DNA of 64,000 bases from Butyrivibrio sp. MC2021 (lineage in GTDB: Bacteria > Bacillota > Clostridia > Lachnospirales > Lachnospiraceae), in the NCBI RefSeq assembly GCF_000621605.1, contig NZ_KK211316.1, forward strand, positions 1 to 64,000. The letters run 5' to 3'. This document shows positions 45,998-54,501 of the stretch, one piece after another (the first letter of the stretch is position 1; each line of letters opens with the position of its first letter). The notes beneath the pieces are model-generated. The model saw only the letters and a program-made list of their open reading frames with translations, ran no database searches and was not told the DNA's origin. The position numbers and the translations under genes were made by a program.

Positions 45998-46282
45998 ATG
46001 AATAAGACAGAACTTGTTGATGCTATTGCAAAAGAGACCGGTCTTACCAAGAAGGAATCCGAGAAGGCTGTTAAGGCTTTCACAGACGCTGTTTCTAAGG
46101 AACTTAAGAAGAAAGGCAAAGTTCAGCTTGTTGGCTTCGGTACATTCGAGACTGCTAAGAGAGCAGCTAGAACTGGTAAGAACCCTCAGACTGGCGCAAG
46201 CATCAAGATTCCTGCAGCTACAGTTCCTAAGTTCAAAGCTGGTAAGGCTCTTAAGGACGCTGTTAACGGCAAAAAGAAATAA
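45998..46282 (+). CDS. hup: HU family DNA-binding protein
   Basis: A 94-residue histone-like protein: MNKTELVDAIA start, VGFGTFE, then the DNA-binding arm RAARTGKNPQTGASIKIPA. It bends DNA and could assist origin opening by Rep. GAGGGAGG gives a strong ribosome site at 45998. It lies next to the partition and origin region. It is a single gene with its own terminator. Confidence 0.96.
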   Translation: MNKTELVDAIAKETGLTKKESEKAVKAFTDAVSKELKKKGKVQLVGFGTFETAKRAARTGKNPQTGASIKIPAATVPKFKAGKALKDAVNGKKK

Positions 46283-46296
46283 TTTAATAATATGCT

Positions 46297-46333
46297 AAAA
46301 AAGCCTTGAGACTTCCGGTCCCAAGGCTTTTTT
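46297..46333. terminator. Bidirectional terminator between HU and parB-like genes
   Basis: AAAAAAGCCTTG pairs with CAAGGCTTTTTT. T-runs on both strands suit the converging genes. Confidence 0.85.
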
Positions 46334-46357
46334 CCTGCTTTTCTCAAGATAAATTTT

Positions 46358-47188
46358 TTATTGTCTTCCTCTAAGTCTTTCTTCGAGTTCTTTATGAGCC
46401 TGATAAATATCCATATTTTTCATCATATCCTGCTCGATAAGACTTCTGATGTACTTAGTTGCTGACATATTGGCTGCTTTAGCCATATGTTCAACATAGT
46501 CTCTGTATCCTCTGATGTCCAAAAGAAGGAATTTATCCTTCTCATATCTGCTGTTTTTCTCCCCTGATGCTGAAGATGCTGCTCTTCCTCTTCTTGCCGG
46601 CTGCTGAGGCATTACAGGCTGCTGGATTGCTGCATACTGATTGTTGTACTGTGCCTGCATTAAAGGCTGATTTATCTGCTGAAGGTTATTTGCATACTGG
46701 TTAGCATACTGGGGCTGATTTACGGGCTGATTCATGTACTGAGGCATAGTCTGAGCAGGCATGGGATTAACCGGCTGAACATAAGGCTGCTGATACTGCT
46801 GTGGCTGCTCATTCTGTACGTATGGCGCTGCAGGAACAATTGTGGGCTGTGGTTCAGGTATGGTTTCAGGTACAGGTTCAGGTATTGGCTCAGGATCCTT
46901 GGAAACAACTGGCTGCGGTTCTGTAGCCACTACAGGCTCCGGAGCAGGCTCATTAACCATTTCCGCTACTGGCTCTTTTTCCGGCTTGATCTCAGGTATA
47001 ATTTCAGGTTTTTCCACCACCTTCTCGGTGTCCTTTGCCTCTTCCTTCACAGGTGCCTTTTTTTCTGCATTAGAGGCTGTTTTTGCCTCCTCTTTTTCAC
47101 TTGCAGCATTAAGTGGTTTCATGCCCTGAAAAAGTCCTGTACCGGTCTTTTTGGCGCCCTGTTTTAACATACTAGCTTTGCTTGCCAT
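46358..47188 (-). CDS. Partition protein with C-terminal ribbon-helix-helix domain (ParB-like)
   Basis: A 276-residue protein that starts inside the parA stop (TAATG overlap). Residues about 1-90 are charged, about 90-200 are low complexity and rich in Pro, Gln and Asn, and the C-terminal 60 residues read DKFLLLDIRGYRDYVEHMAKAANMSATKYIRSLIEQDM, the pattern of a ribbon-helix-helix DNA-binding fold (beta strand, helix, turn, helix). It lacks the HTH and CTP-binding motifs of chromosomal ParB. It probably binds a centromere in the adjacent A+T-rich region and stimulates ParA. The RHH-partner type often also represses its operon. Confidence 0.82.
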   Translation of the reverse strand: MASKASMLKQGAKKTGTGLFQGMKPLNAASEKEEAKTASNAEKKAPVKEEAKDTEKVVEKPEIIPEIKPEKEPVAEMVNEPAPEPVVATEPQPVVSKDPEPIPEPVPETIPEPQPTIVPAAPYVQNEQPQQYQQPYVQPVNPMPAQTMPQYMNQPVNQPQYANQYANNLQQINQPLMQAQYNNQYAAIQQPVMPQQPARRGRAASSASGEKNSRYEKDKFLLLDIRGYRDYVEHMAKAANMSATKYIRSLIEQDMMKNMDIYQAHKELEERLRGRQ

Positions 47189-48015
47189 TACTTATCCCCT
47201 CCTAAATACTCATCAATGAAATCATCATAGTCTCTTGCAGCCTGTGATCCTCTTGAATATGCAAACAGATCCATTTTCATTGTCTGCGCTTCTTCAACTG
47301 AAACATTAAGTCTTATCTTGGAGTCGTATACCTTGGTTCCCAGAAGCTCTGCCTTTTCTTCAATATCACTGATCCAAATCTTTGAATTGGATGTGTTTCT
47401 TACCTTGGTTACAAGGATTCCGGAAACCTTTAATTTATCATTGGTAAAATCGTGAATCTGGTCTATAAACTTATAGAGTCTTGATAATCCCTGAAGTGAG
47501 TATGCACCTGGCTCAAGCGGTATTATTACTTCATCCGCAACGGTAAGAATATTCATCAGTACCACTCCCAGGGCAGGGCTGCAGTCAAATACGCAGAAAT
47601 CATACTCTTTTTTGATCTTTTTGAATGCGTTCTTGATAAGTCGCTCTCTGGCAACCATATTGAAGGTCATATCCGCTGATGCAAGATCAATTCCGCCTAT
47701 GATCAGGTCAAGATTCTCTCCGATGGGAATAATTGCTTTGTTGATGTCCTTATCGCCGCTCATAACCTCAAAAAGCTTAGCAGGAACATTATCATAAAAA
47801 TATCTCTGTTCTTCCTCTGTAAGGTTCTCAATATCCTCAGGATCAGGATCTATCTCATTCAGGTCGATGCCTGCTGTCATTGAAAGATTTTCCTGTGGAT
47901 CCGCATCTACCACAAGAACCTTATACCCCCTATTTGCAAGGCCTACAGCCATAGCATAACTGGATGTAGTCTTGGCTACACCGCCTTTCTGATTACTGAA
48001 AGCAATAATACGCAT
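47188..48015 (-). CDS. parA: ParA family partition ATPase
   Basis: A 275-residue Walker-type ATPase. The deviant Walker A is NQKGGVAKTTSS (residues 8-19) with the signature lysine; Walker A' VVDADPQENLS follows near residue 36 and Walker B FDCSPALGVVL near 145. There is no N-terminal HTH, so it is not the self-repressing long type. It drives segregation of the replicon with the overlapping RHH gene. AGGAGGAG is the ribosome site. It is read away from the A+T-rich region, divergent from rep. Confidence 0.95.
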   Translation of the reverse strand: MRIIAFSNQKGGVAKTTSSYAMAVGLANRGYKVLVVDADPQENLSMTAGIDLNEIDPDPEDIENLTEEEQRYFYDNVPAKLFEVMSGDKDINKAIIPIGENLDLIIGGIDLASADMTFNMVARERLIKNAFKKIKKEYDFCVFDCSPALGVVLMNILTVADEVIIPLEPGAYSLQGLSRLYKFIDQIHDFTNDKLKVSGILVTKVRNTSNSKIWISDIEEKAELLGTKVYDSKIRLNVSVEEAQTMKMDLFAYSRGSQAARDYDDFIDEYLGGDK

Positions 48016-50200
48016 ATCTCCTCCTATAAAACTTATATATGTTATTTATTTTATTATTTCCCCACATGATATTATATATATTATTCTATTTATTTTCAAT
48101 ATGTAATATTTTTTATATCTTTGTTATATTCTATATTTAAAATATATGATATATAACATCTATAATCCCCTCTTTATGATATATGACACATATAAATTAT
48201 ATCTTTATTCATCAATTATATTTATATTATTTATATTCTTCTTTTTATATATTGTATATATTTCAAAAAATATAATATATTATATATTCATGTTATATAA
48301 CTTGAATCACATATTTAACATCCATATATTCTATGTTTATATGTTATATATCATATAAACATGTTATATTATATGTAATTTATCAAATTTGTATCTATAT
48401 AATATATAACATAAATATATCATATTCATAGATATATATTTTATATAATTTTCTATTTAGAATATTGATCCACAATATTATATAACTTATATTTCATGCA
48501 TTATAAATATTTTTCTAAATGTCAGCTGGATATTATTTAAATAATTATATATATTATATATATTTTAAATAAATGTTGTATTGAATTACCCCAGAGCAGA
48601 TATGATCTAGCAGTTTCATTTCAGCATTGTTATATAACATATATGTATTAACATTTTCGAATCCAGGTCTTTTTATTTCCGTGATTCTGGATTATAAAGC
48701 CAAAATATTTTTGTTATATGTTTTTTATAACAACTATGAACATATAAATATATATATATCTTTTATATTTATTATTGATATTATATATCTTAAATATTAA
48801 ATGAATATGTTATATATCTTCTATTCTCTATATTTTATAGATAGTCTATATTTATTATATTGTCAATATATTATTAAAATGAAATATTATATATATCTTC
48901 AATAATACATATTTATATCTATATTATATAATCTATAGAAATTAAATATTTCATTTTATAAATGTGTTTTATATTATGTATGTACTATATATCTTATATT
49001 ACTAATATTTGTTAAATTGCATATTTAATAGAAATATGTAATTTAATAAATATATATTCATTAATATAAATATTGCATAGATCAATTATATTAGATATAA
49101 TAAATATATATTAATTAATAAATTGATATAATATATTTTATATGTTCTACATATCTTATATGTAACATATAGATATACATGATGATCACTCATCACAATT
49201 AAACCCAGGACAATAACTTTATAAGCTGAAATAATAATGATTTATAGCCTATATATTTATCAAAATTTTGAGCCTGGAAGAAGATAGAGCAAAAAAAGAG
49301 TGCCAGATCAAAAATTATAGGATTGTATTAATATTGATCAAGAATAGTGGTGATATTAATCATTTTTCTCTTTATTGCATTATTTATTCCCTTAATGATA
49401 AATAAGACAGGTGAAAAGTATCAAAAACGAAAAAATACATTATATACAATTTATAAATTATAATATCATGTAATTGCAAAACAAATTATTATTAAAATAA
49501 TAGATAAAATCGATATAAATAATAAATGTATGCATAATTAATATATAGTGTTTGCAAGTAAATATGCATAATATCAATTAGAAAGTAATAGAATTATTAT
49601 AATATCAAAAGATATATATCATGTATTTCCGCTGTTTTCACGTATAATTATATTTAGATATAATAATATATGTTACTTAGAGTTTATAAATAGAAAATAA
49701 ACTAAAAAATTTACCAAATGAGTCGATTAATAATCTAAAATGGTCAGTTAAACAGTTGAAATGTATTCTTCAAAATGCAAGTAGATATAGGAAGATATCT
49801 TAAATAATATAAATATAAAAAATAATTGATATTAAATAATTGTTATGATTTATTATTAAAAAAAGTAAGAAAATATAATAATTATATGTAAATATAATAT
49901 AAATTTTAACTTGCAATCAATTCTTATCTAATATAATAAAATCAAAAATTAATAATTCAATTTTAAGATAAAATGTTAAAATTCTAAATAACATCTGATC
50001 AAAAATCTTTTATTAAATTAAATTCTTCCATTTCCGGACTTATTTTCTTAAAATATAAAAGAAACAAAAAAGGAAATAGAACATCCAGTAGCACTAATAT
50101 TTTGATTACTCCAAAGATGTTGTTTATTTATTTAAATAAAACTACAATTTATTATTAATTAATATAATCAGGAAGTAGCATGGATACTGGATTTATCCTG
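48016..50200. other. Extremely A+T-rich gene-free region, candidate centromere and origin DNA
   Basis: About 2.2 kb between parA and the iterons with no credible gene. It is almost only A and T, with many runs of TATATA. A motif family built on ATATGTTATATAAC recurs: near 48034-48047 (beside the parA start), 48149-48160, 48290-48301, 48338-48375, 48403-48414, 48478-48487, 48628-48647, 48711-48734 (TTGTTATA with TATAACAA, inverted), 48808-48818, 49160-49171 and 49669-49675. Such repeats beside parA are where a centromere for a ribbon-helix-helix protein is expected. The rest may be the DNA-unwinding element. I found no clear DnaA box. Confidence 0.6.
48629..48645. repeat. GTTATATAACATATATG, origin copy
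   Basis: A 17-mer containing an ATATGTTATATAAC-type palindrome. It occurs exactly at 23457-23473, outside the origin region. Candidate partition-protein site. Confidence 0.5.
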
Positions 50201-50205
50201 GTTTT

Positions 50206-51056
50206 AGGTGACTAAAAAGGGAAAAATAAGTAATCAAAAAGGGGCTCAAAGGTTAAGTATTTGGGTAGTATAAGTTATATGAATTGGCGTGTTGCAGAAA
50301 ACCTGAAAAGTGACATAAATTGGGGCTATAAGATCATATAAAGGGACGAAAGGTGACAGGAAAGGGAATAAGATTCATTTCTGTCTCTTTTTTTATCATA
50401 AAAAAGCTTAAATGCTCTAATATACAGGCTTCAAGAAGGTATGAAAATGATTAAGGTGACCAAAAAGGGAATCTATAGGTAATAAAAAAGGGAATGAAAA
50501 TATATTGAAAGGATTATAGAAGAGTGAAGGAGCAAGCTGCGATATTGAAACATATAAAAGGTGACTAAAAAGGGAATAATTTTATAGTATTATGACTTAA
50601 AGGTGAACAAAATAGGAATAGAATAGTATTCAGACGTCCAAATGAGCACAAAGGATCCTCATATAATCAGGACTTAAACAGATATAAAGAAAATACAAGG
50701 ATATACATGTTAAAAGTGAATAATTTGGGAATAAAAATAACCTTTTTAGTCAATCTGAAACGGTCAATAGAGATATAAAAGGGCGCGTATATCTTGAAAG
50801 GTGCATAGAAAGGGAACTCAGAGTATTAACTAATAAAGTCAACAAAATATAGAAATCGAAGAGGCCAAAACCCACTAAATATGGGAAAAAATAGCTTGAA
50901 AGTGACAAAAAAGGGAATATAATAAATTATAGAGTTTACAAAAAGGGAACGTTATTTATTTCTAATTACTTCGTAGGTGACAGAAAAAGGAAGAATCCCG
51001 GTTCCTTAAAGGTGTATAAAAAAGGAATATCCAGTGGGGGTGACATGCAAAAGGAC
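50206..51056 (+). repeat. Iteron array of the replication origin
   Basis: About 15 direct copies of a 20-22 bp repeat, consensus AAAGGTGACNAAAAAGGGAATA. Copies start (at GGTGAC or its variant) near 50207, 50229, 50309, 50352, 50455, 50478, 50560, 50602, 50715, 50800, 50901, 50934, 50976, 51011 and 51039. One part copy at 50741-50752 is inverted (CCTTTTTAGTCA). The best copies are those at 50453, 50557 and 50898. The array ends across the rep start codon. Direct repeats just upstream of a Rep_3-type gene are the standard initiator-binding sites of iteron plasmids. Confidence 0.9.
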
Positions 51057-52211
51057 AAAAAAGAGCAGCTTATTGTCAGCAGCAAGAGCTACAAGAAATC
51101 CAATGAACTGATCAATGCTATGGGAAAGGGAACGGCGCTGAGCCAGAAGCTTTTTGCCATAGGAATGCAGAATATTACAGTGGATGATACTAACAATGTT
51201 GTAGCTACTATATATGGATCAGAGCTCAGGAAAATGTTTAAATCAAGCTCAGGATCATTATATGAGCATATAGAAGCGCTTTGCGACCGACAGATTAAGG
51301 GAGCCACAATATTTGACTGGAATCTTCTTATGAAGGACAAGGAAAATGGCAAAATTGAGGCTCATCAGGTGGTTACTGATGCTTCTTTCAAAAACGGTAC
51401 TCTGACATTAAGATATAACAATTCATTAACAGATAAAATAGTAAATCTGAAAAAAGACTACACTGTACTGAGTTTATCCGATACTTTGAGTCTCAAGAGC
51501 GTATATTCATTACGATTATATGAGATGCTTAAATCTGCTTATGATCATAAGAGATATATCACAAAAGAGGCCGGTGTGCAGGTCATTGAATATAATCTGA
51601 CTGAGCTCAAGCTGGAGCTTGGAGTAATCAATTCCGGCGGCAGTAAAGAAATAAAGAATGAGCTCGGTAAAGACTATCCTGATTACGATAAAATCGATGA
51701 AATTGCCGAGAAATTGGGCCAAACCAAATACAAAGAATATAAGATTTTCAATAGAAATGTTCTGAGTAAGACTAAGGACGAGCTTAATCTTAAGACAAGT
51801 CTTGAAGTAGATTATGAACCCATGAAAAGCGGCAGAAAGACCGTAGGAATCAGGTTCTTTGTAAATAAAAAGGATATTATCTCAGAAAAGGAAAAAGTAG
51901 TTCCCGCCAATAAAGATGAGATATTGGATGAACTGATCGACCTGATGCATGATGATTTCAAGCTTAGAGAGATCAGAGAGATTGCGGAAACTGCGGAGTA
52001 TGATATTGAAAAGGTTAAAAAAGCATATGAATATATGCAGACCTATAATACTACAATTGAGGTTCCAATAGCTTTCATGAAGGAATGCATCAAAAATGAA
52101 TATTATCTCAATAAGGCAAAGCCAAAGAAAGCTCAGAATAATTCATTCATGAATTTTGAACAGAACAATTATGATTTTGATGAACTTGAAAAGTTGCTGG
52201 TAGATAACTAA
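51045..52211 (+). CDS. rep: Replication initiator protein (Rep_3/RepB type)
   Basis: A 388-residue initiator. The N-terminal winged-helix part has SGSLYEHIEALCDRQIKGATIFDW and the second has LSLKSVYSLRLYEMLKSAYDHKRY with the usual YSLRLYE motif of Rep_3 proteins. It binds iterons and opens the origin. The ATG at 51045 follows GGGGGTG; a GTG at 51012 in the same frame lies within an iteron and is less likely. An iteron copy spans the start codon (51039-51056), so Rep probably represses its own synthesis. A 36-bp palindrome terminates the gene. Confidence 0.92.
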   Translation: MQKDKKEQLIVSSKSYKKSNELINAMGKGTALSQKLFAIGMQNITVDDTNNVVATIYGSELRKMFKSSSGSLYEHIEALCDRQIKGATIFDWNLLMKDKENGKIEAHQVVTDASFKNGTLTLRYNNSLTDKIVNLKKDYTVLSLSDTLSLKSVYSLRLYEMLKSAYDHKRYITKEAGVQVIEYNLTELKLELGVINSGGSKEIKNELGKDYPDYDKIDEIAEKLGQTKYKEYKIFNRNVLSKTKDELNLKTSLEVDYEPMKSGRKTVGIRFFVNKKDIISEKEKVVPANKDEILDELIDLMHDDFKLREIREIAETAEYDIEKVKKAYEYMQTYNTTIEVPIAFMKECIKNEYYLNKAKPKKAQNNSFMNFEQNNYDFDELEKLLVDN

Positions 52212-52219
52212 AAAAATAG

Positions 52220-52255
52220 ATAATCCATATATGATATATATCATATATGGATTAT
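52220..52255 (+). terminator. 36-bp perfect palindrome after rep
   Basis: The half-site ATAATCCATATATGATAT is followed directly by its exact reverse complement and then TTTTAT. It ends the rep transcript, but it is longer than is needed and has no loop spacer, so it may also be a protein site. Confidence 0.7.
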
Positions 52256-52297
52256 TTTATTACGAGAAAAACCCAAAAATGAGGCTTTAACGAAATG

Positions 52298-52344
52298 ATA
52301 TATAACACATATAACGATTTATCTGATTTATATGTGTTATATAT
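52298..52344. repeat. 17-bp inverted repeat related to the parA-side motif
   Basis: ATATATAACACATATAA (52298-52314) and TTATATGTGTTATATAT (52328-52344) are perfect inverted copies with a 13-base spacer. The arms resemble the ATATAACATATA motif on the other side of the origin. It lies in the 259-bp gap between rep and the AAA+ gene. Otherwise this gap holds only A+T-rich promoter-like sequence. Confidence 0.55.
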
Positions 52345-52470
52345 TTTATATTGCACAGAATTGGAAAATAATAAAAATATAATATTTACAATATGGATGA
52401 TTTTATAATAATCTGAATTAATAGTACTGTAGCGCTTTATCAGACCTTGGGGCCTGAAATGGAGGATAAA

Positions 52471-53772
52471 ATGGAACGTATTGTGGCGAAGCTATTAATA
52501 TACGGGGATTTGCCTGAGGATTCTATTCTTTTGAATTTGTCAAAAGTCTGCAGAGATCTTCACAGTCTTGAATATAACAAAGAGGATCTTATATCCAGGG
52601 TATACAAAGAAGTAAAGAAACTTCTGGTATTAGGGACTAGCTGTGCGTTTGATAAGAATTTATGGCACAATTATCTGACTTATCTGCTGATCATGGATGA
52701 AAACCCATTTAGTCTCACCTGTGAGAAGGTAGGCAGCAAGGATGGAAGCGTGAATCATTTTGCCATAAATGATTTTCATGCATACAGGGAACTTTTCAAC
52801 TATGATTTTTCAGAGCTGGAAGAAAAGTTAGGCATAGACTGTTTTTCCTGTATAACGGACTATAGAGCTATAGATAAGCCTGAACTTATGTATAATTCAA
52901 ACGTAAGTGAGAAAGTAAGGGCTTTGAGCGAGCAGCTGGAAAAAACAGCATCAGATGACGAATTTTTTGCCTGTATTACCGATTTTTATAAAAAAATAGG
53001 TGTTGGATACTTCGGACTGAATAAAGCCTTCAGAATCAGGGAAAAAGAAGCAGGTGAGGTAGAATTTACCGCAATCAACAATATGGACAAAGTAGTTCTT
53101 GATGATCTGGTGGGCTATGAGATTCAGAAAAAGAAGCTTATAGACAATACCAAAGCTTTTGTTGCAGGCAAAAAAGCAAATAATGTGCTGCTGTTTGGAG
53201 ACTCAGGAACAGGAAAATCAACAAGTATCAAGGCAATAGTCAATGAGTTTTACGGCGACGGTCTTAGAATGATCGAGATATATAAATATCAGTTCAGGCT
53301 GCTTTCACAGCTCATTGCACAGCTTAAAAACAGAAATTACAAATTTATCATATATATGGACGATCTTTCCTTCGAAGAGGATGAGTCAGATTATAAGTTT
53401 CTGAAAGCCGTAATTGAAGGCGGTGTGGAGACTAAACCGGATAATATCCTGATCTATGCAACTTCAAACAGACGTCATCTTATCAAAGAGACATGGAAAG
53501 ACAGAAGAGATGTTGAGCAGGATGGCGATATTCATCGTTCCGATACCATGGAGGAAAAACTGTCTCTTGCAAACAGATTCGGAGTAACGATAGGGTATTA
53601 TAAGCCTTCAAGGCAGGAATATTATGATATTGTTTCAGAACTGGCTGCAAGGCATGGAATAACCATGGAAAAAGAGCAATTATTCAGGGAAGCAGACAGG
53701 TGGGAATTAAATCACGGAGGAATTTCCGGAAGAACAGCGCAGCAATTTATTAATTATATTTTAGGACAATAA
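52471..53772 (+). CDS. DUF815-type AAA+ ATPase
   Basis: A 433-residue protein. The N-terminal 200 residues are of unknown fold. The AAA+ core has [14 protein letters not shown], Walker [14 protein letters not shown] (near 245), Walker [17 protein letters not shown] and the sensor [22 protein letters not shown] follows. This is the DUF815 family, of unknown role, related to DnaA/DnaC-like ATPases. Beside rep it could load helicase or remodel the initiator, but the family also occurs away from origins. The ATG at 52471 follows GGAGG; TTG at 52447 is an alternative. Confidence 0.88.
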   Translation: MERIVAKLLIYGDLPEDSILLNLSKVCRDLHSLEYNKEDLISRVYKEVKKLLVLGTSCAFDKNLWHNYLTYLLIMDENPFSLTCEKVGSKDGSVNHFAINDFHAYRELFNYDFSELEEKLGIDCFSCITDYRAIDKPELMYNSNVSEKVRALSEQLEKTASDDEFFACITDFYKKIGVGYFGLNKAFRIREKEAGEVEFTAINNMDKVVLDDLVGYEIQKKKLIDNTKAFVAGKKANNVLLFGDSGTGKSTSIKAIVNEFYGDGLRMIEIYKYQFRLLSQLIAQLKNRNYKFIIYMDDLSFEEDESDYKFLKAVIEGGVETKPDNILIYATSNRRHLIKETWKDRRDVEQDGDIHRSDTMEEKLSLANRFGVTIGYYKPSRQEYYDIVSELAARHGITMEKEQLFREADRWELNHGGISGRTAQQFINYILGQ

Positions 53773-53773
53773 A

Positions 53774-53807
53774 AAAGCATATAATAACTTGCGCTATTAT
53801 ATGCTTT
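53774..53807. terminator. Bidirectional terminator
   Basis: AAAGCATATAATA pairs with TATTATATGCTTT between the converging AAA+ and Cys-rich genes. Confidence 0.75.
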
Positions 53808-54021
53808 ATGGATTCCATTTTAAATTTGGGCAGTCATATGCGCAGCCCTGAAGACTTTCGTTTCTGACTTCGCAGGAGGCATTTCTGCAATCGCGGCATC
53901 TGAATGTATAGTGGTAAGAATACCGTATTTTACAGGCTTTGCAACAAAACGGCATATTGCTGTTGCGGGCCGTAAAGGTCCTTCCGCAGCCCATGCATTG
54001 CTTGACAAGATTGTGGGACAT
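53806..54021 (-). CDS. Small Cys-rich zinc-ribbon protein
   Basis: A 71-residue protein with about ten cysteines in pairs: CMGC, CCKAC, CRDC and later single Cys residues. Two zinc ribbons are likely. AAGGAGGTG gives a very strong ribosome site. I recognise no named family. It could bind nucleic acid or buffer metal; it lies between the replication genes and the nickel genes. Confidence 0.75.
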   Translation of the reverse strand: MSHNLVKQCMGCGRTFTARNSNMPFCCKACKIRYSYHYTFRCRDCRNASCEVRNESLQGCAYDCPNLKWNP

Positions 54022-54132
54022 AGTACACCTCCTTATAATACTATTATTGACTATATATATGCATAATCAATTAAATTGCGATAAAATGATAATAAAATAA
54101 AAAATATAATAAAATGTTTTAAGAGGACTTAT

Positions 54133-54480
54133 ATGCATGAAATGAGCTATCTGATGAGGATGATTTCGATGGCAGCTGAGGTTGCTGAGAAGAACGGAGC
54201 AAAAAAAGTCACGAAAATAGTCGTAGATGTAGGAAAAACAAGCGGTGTAATGCCATATTACATGTATAAATACTATCCTGAAGCGTCAAAGGGGACAGTT
54301 CTTGAAGGAGCCGAGCTTGAATGCCTGGAGATACCGGTAAAGGCTTTTTGCGAAGAATGTAATAAAGAATATTATCCTGTTCGTGAAAACAGGTATTTAT
54401 GCCCCCATTGCGGCGGAAGAAAAGCAAGGATCATTGAAGGCAGAGATGTAGCACTTAGGAATGTTGTTATTGAGGATTGA
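54133..54480 (+). CDS. hypA: HypA-like nickel metallochaperone
   Basis: A 115-residue HypA family protein. The N-terminal MHE with the nickel-binding His2 is kept (MHEMSYL), and the zinc site has CEEC (near 76) and CPHC (near 94). HypA passes nickel to hydrogenase or urease. Here it is 21 bp before larC, so nickel may serve the lactate racemase-type pincer cofactor. No hydrogenase or urease genes are in view. Confidence 0.9.
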   Translation: MHEMSYLMRMISMAAEVAEKNGAKKVTKIVVDVGKTSGVMPYYMYKYYPEASKGTVLEGAELECLEIPVKAFCEECNKEYYPVRENRYLCPHCGGRKARIIEGRDVALRNVVIED

Positions 54481-54501
54481 CATAGAAAATGGAGGTTCTT
54501 T

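Noticed and set aside
48146..48358. Open frame of 70 codons in the A+T-rich region
   Set aside because: Its product is nearly all Ile, Tyr, Phe and Leu, with no ribosome site; it reflects base composition.
48016..51044. DnaA boxes in the origin region
   Set aside because: I found no TTATCCACA or close variant by eye; a computed search with mismatches is needed before claiming any.
50206..51056. Could the repeats be a CRISPR array
   Set aside because: The repeats are short, degenerate and irregularly spaced, no cas genes are near, and they abut a Rep_3 gene; they are iterons.
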